From an uncultured bacterium (lineage in GTDB: Bacteria; Bacillota; Bacilli; Lactobacillales; Lactobacillaceae): a stretch of 56,158 bases of DNA. The position numbers were made by a program, and so were the translations under genes. Positions 54,501-56,158 of this stretch are shown piece after piece (within the stretch, counting starts at the first letter, position 1; each line of letters starts with the position of its first letter). The notes under the pieces are model-generated. The model did not search any database and was not told where the DNA came from. It saw only the letters and a program-made list of their open reading frames with translations. Location: the NCBI GenBank assembly GCA_905214235.1, contig CAJMLF010000012.1, forward strand, positions 1-56,158, given 5' to 3'.

Positions 54501-55211
54501 CCGTGAGTCTTCAGCGTTCTTGTGGACATCCTTATCCAGGGTCAGTGACAGGGTTTCACTGTCGCCACCAAACATATCAATAATTTCGTCATCAGAGCCA
54601 AAGCCAAGGGCCCGAACCAGTTCAGTCATTGGCAGCTTCCGGGTCCGGTCAATCCGAACGTAGGAAACGTTCTTGGCGTCAGTCTCGTATTCCAGCCATG
54701 CACCACGGTTTGGAATAAAGGTAGCGCCATAGCTTGGCCGACCATTTTTGTCAGTTTCTTCATTATAGTAGACACCAGGAGAACGAACTAATTGTGAAAC
54801 AATAACCCGTTCGGCACCGTTAATAATGAAGGTCCCTTGGTCAGTCATCAGTGGGAAGTCACCAAAGAAGACGTCTTGAGACTTGATTTCGCCGGTCTCG
54901 TGGTTGGTTAACCGCAAAGTAACGTGCAGGGGTGCTGAGTAGTTAGCATCGTGCTCACGTGCTTCATCGACAGTGTACTTAGGTTCCAAAAGTTGATAAT
55001 CAACGAATTCAAGGGAAAGCTTTCCTTGGAAATCGTCAATTGGCATAATATCATCAAACATTTCCCGAAGGCCCTTGTCCATGAACCAATTGTAAGAATC
55101 GGTTTGGATTTCAATCAGGTTAGGTAACTCGAGAACTTCCTTAATTCGGGAGTAACTACGACGGGTACGGTGTTTACCGTATTTTACTAAATGTCCGGCC
55201 AAACTGTTCAC
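51594..55211 (-). CDS. rpoB: DNA-directed RNA polymerase subunit beta
   Basis: 1205 aa. The rifampicin-binding cluster (about residue 470: [21 protein letters not shown]) shows no known resistance substitution. [12 protein letters not shown] and [21 protein letters not shown] are conserved. The C-terminal tail of about 35 residues is Lys/Ser/Thr/Asp-rich and low in complexity. Confidence 0.98.
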   Translation of the reverse strand: MNSLAGHLVKYGKHRTRRSYSRIKEVLELPNLIEIQTDSYNWFMDKGLREMFDDIMPIDDFQGKLSLEFVDYQLLEPKYTVDEAREHDANYSAPLHVTLRLTNHETGEIKSQDVFFGDFPLMTDQGTFIINGAERVIVSQLVRSPGVYYNEETDKNGRPSYGATFIPNRGAWLEYETDAKNVSYVRIDRTRKLPMTELVRALGFGSDDEIIDMFGGDSETLSLTLDKDVHKNAEDSRVEESLKDIYERLRPGEPKTADSARNLLTARFFDPKRYDMAPVGRYKTNKKLMLKYRLLGQTLAETLADPDTGEVLAQKGDTVDKEVLKKLEPYLDRDDFKMITYTPSDEAVVTEPVKLQKILVYSKTDPDRVVPIIGNGHIPLEYKHIEPADILASLNYFFNLQEGIGSTDDIDHLGNRRIRSVGELLQNQFRIGLARMERVVRERMSIQDPDTVTPQQLINIRPVVASIKEFFGSSQLSQFMDQTNPLGELTHKRRLSALGPGGLTRDRAGYEVRDVHYTHYGRMCPIETPEGPNIGLINSLSSYARVNKYGFIETPYRRVSWKTHKVTDKIDYLTADEEDNYVIAQANSPLNDDGSFVDERVMARDKDEYVETNVENVDYMDVSPKQVVSVASACIPFLENDDSNRALMGANMQRQAVPLINPHAPLVSTGIDYKAAHDSGVALIAKKPGTVEYVDAREVRVREDDGSLDTYKLMKFRRSNGGKNYNQRPIVKVGEHVDADDVLADGPSMEQGELALGQNPLIAFMTWQGYNFEDAIAINERLVKDDVYTSIHIESYESEARETKLGPEEMTREIPNVGDDALKDLDEDGIVRVGAEVHDGDILVGKVTPKGMTELSAEERLLHAIFGEKSREVRDTSLRVPHGGGGIIQDVKIFTRENGDELSPGVNTMVRVYIAQKRKIQVGDKMSGRHGNKGTVSIVIPEEDMPYMPDGTPIDIMLSPMGVPSRMNIGQLLELHLGMAAKRLGIHMATPVFDGATDKDVWDAVREAGFPEDGKTILYDGRTGEPFENRIAVGSMHYLKLAHMVDDKIHARSTGPYSLVTQQPLGGKAQFGGQRFGEMEVWALEAYGAAYTLQEILTYKSDDTVGRVRTYDAIINGESIPKPGVPESFRVLVKELQALGLDMKVLDGNNKEIQLKNMDEDDSEVVSVDALAKYAEQHNADNKDKKTANKASSTSTSTEDKTKQD

Positions 55212-55287
55212 CTCTCTAATTTGTTGGGTGGGTTCATTTTAAATGTTACATTTTGATTACAATTGGGTCAAAATCCAACTTTTGGGC

Positions 55288-55324
55288 AAAAAAAATCCAA
55301 AAACAGTTTAAAAACTGTCTTTGG
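55288..55324 (-). terminator. Attenuator-like hairpin in the rpoB leader
   Basis: CCAAAGACAGTTT pairs with AAACTGTTTTTGG (one mismatch), immediately followed by ATTTTTTTT. It is a full intrinsic terminator in form, but it lies about 75 nt before rpoB, downstream of the rpoB promoter. Confidence 0.75.
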
Positions 55325-55385
55325 TTTTATTGCCGATCCCGATGGACAATAGATCACCGGAATCAGATGAACTCACAATTACATA
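55325..55385 (-). ncRNA. rpoB leader, candidate Lacto-rpoB RNA motif
   Basis: This part of the leader, between the rpoB promoter and the attenuator hairpin, contains the short stem ATTGTCCA...GGCAAT and CCGGTGATC/GGGATCGG segments that can pair. The position matches the Lacto-rpoB RNA motif of Lactobacillales. The assignment rests mainly on position. Confidence 0.45.
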
Positions 55386-55392
55386 CTCTATT

Positions 55393-55421
55393 AGTATACT
55401 AACTGCCCGTTCACCTGTCAA
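55393..55421 (-). promoter_or_regulatory. rpoBC promoter
   Basis: -35 TTGACA (55416-55421), 17 bp spacer, -10 TATACT (55393-55398): near-consensus. It starts only about 20 nt after the regulator gene. Confidence 0.88.
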
Positions 55422-55439
55422 TAATTTAGTTTAAAAATA

Positions 55440-56030
55440 TTAACGCTTAGCTAAGCCGTTAATGATGCAGTCTAGAATCAGCTTATCCCGTTGCTCAACC
55501 GTAATGGAATGGCCACCGATTCGCTGATATGTACCAAAGATTGGGGAAAGACTAGCCAGGAATAACTCGGCAGCTTCCTTTGGTAAAAGGTCTGGCCGGA
55601 GTTTTACTGCTGGTTGCTTGAAGTAGTCCCCAATTGGCTCCAGGTAATCCATGGTGAAAATCATGTTCAGCTTCTGCTGGGCACTCTTAGAAAGAAGCTG
55701 CATTGCCTGGTTGTATTGGTCATAGATGCTCAGCGGGTGGTGCTTCTTCAGGACCCGGACGATTTCAAAAAGTTGTTCCTCCGGCGTCAGCTTGTGTTTA
55801 CGCATAACCTTGTTGATCTCTTGACGAATTTTCCCTGATAATTTCGTCATGACATCCAGGTACAAAACTTCCTTGTCACTAAAGTGGTGGTAAAGTGCCG
55901 GTTGGGTGATCCCAATCTGTTTAGCAATATCCCTTGTTGATGTTTCCCCAAAACCATTTTGCAAGAATAACTTCGTTGCTGTTTTTAAAATTGCTTGACG
56001 AGTTTTTTCTAATTGCTCTGCCCTTTTCAT
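55440..56030 (-). CDS. TetR/AcrR family transcriptional regulator
   Basis: 196 aa. The N-terminal helix-turn-helix is typical (LFLQNGFGETSTRDIAKQIGITQPALYHHFSDKEVLY, residues about 23-58, written in parts: QNGFGETST, IAKQIGITQPALYHHF). The ligand domain is unassigned. ATG at 56030 is 7 nt after GGAGG; the TTG before it is less likely. Its target is unknown; no obvious partner gene is in the window, and the divergent neighbour lies beyond its end. Confidence 0.85.
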   Translation of the reverse strand: MKRAEQLEKTRQAILKTATKLFLQNGFGETSTRDIAKQIGITQPALYHHFSDKEVLYLDVMTKLSGKIRQEINKVMRKHKLTPEEQLFEIVRVLKKHHPLSIYDQYNQAMQLLSKSAQQKLNMIFTMDYLEPIGDYFKQPAVKLRPDLLPKEAAELFLASLSPIFGTYQRIGGHSITVEQRDKLILDCIINGLAKR

Positions 56031-56060
56031 CAAATTGCCTCCTCAAATTAGCTACTAACT

Positions 56061-56090
56061 ATTATAGAACCAACATTTATCATCTGACAA
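56061..56090 (-). promoter_or_regulatory. Promoter of the TetR-family gene
   Basis: -35 TTGTCA (56085-56090), 18 bp spacer, -10 TATAAT (56061-56066), about 30 nt before the start codon. Confidence 0.65.
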
Positions 56091-56158
56091 CTGTTTTTTG
56101 GACACCCGGAATGTCAATTTAAATTAGAAATTGGTCATCTGTAATATACTTCATGAAT

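Noticed and set aside
56080..56141. Direct repeats TCATCTG near the regulator promoter as a TetR operator
   Set aside because: They are 55 nt apart in direct orientation; TetR-family operators are normally short palindromes. The partner region lies beyond the window.

Overview
The window looks like a chromosomal housekeeping region of a lactic acid bacterium of the Lactobacillaceae, most likely the Limosilactobacillus group. This rests on gene order, roughly 50% GC in the genes, a KxYKxGKxW-signal surface enzyme with the 'RDV' repeats known from L. reuteri glucansucrase GTFA, and structured RNAs at positions where Lactobacillales-specific motifs are known. Species cannot be fixed from sequence alone. 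All genes but one are on the minus strand, so transcription runs from high to low coordinates.

Right to left (transcription order): a TetR-type regulator (about 56.0 kb); rpoB-rpoC behind a strong promoter and a leader with an attenuator-like hairpin; a polytopic membrane protein that follows the rpoC terminator; the only plus-strand gene, a prepilin peptidase (45.9-46.6 kb); the str operon rpsL-rpsG-fusA with a structured leader and two abutting hairpins before fusA; a small accessory block (purine permease with PurBox-like sites, POT peptide transporter, beta-lactamase-fold protein); then the complete S10-spc-alpha ribosomal operon from rpsJ to rplQ (38.2-24.2 kb), including secY, adk, infA, rpmJ and rpoA, with one main promoter and an internal promoter before infA.

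Below rplQ lies a folded RNA that fits the L17 downstream element, then the energising ABC module of ECF vitamin transporters (ecfA1-ecfA2-ecfT). A 4.4 kb gene for a secreted GH53 endo-galactanase sits between ecfT and truA with its own promoter/operator and terminator, so it looks like an insertion into the usual ecf-truA-rplM-rpsI string. Then come truA, rplM-rpsI, a GH73 glucosaminidase-xpt-degenerate purK-like operon, pcrA-ligA-camS (with a possible LexA box), and gatC-gatA-gatB-dagK.

At the left end an AbrB/MazE-type antitoxin gene is paired with a Doc toxin gene that carries an in-frame stop and a mutated Fic-motif histidine, followed by the 23S rRNA uridine methyltransferase gene (lacking the usual Fe-S cysteines) and about 390 bp of AT-rich non-coding DNA. 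No rRNA, tRNA, CRISPR array, insertion sequence or prophage gene was seen. Most genes are ordinary core genes; the items of most interest are the GH53 protein and its operator, the decayed toxin, and the regulatory RNA and DNA sites in the intergenic regions.
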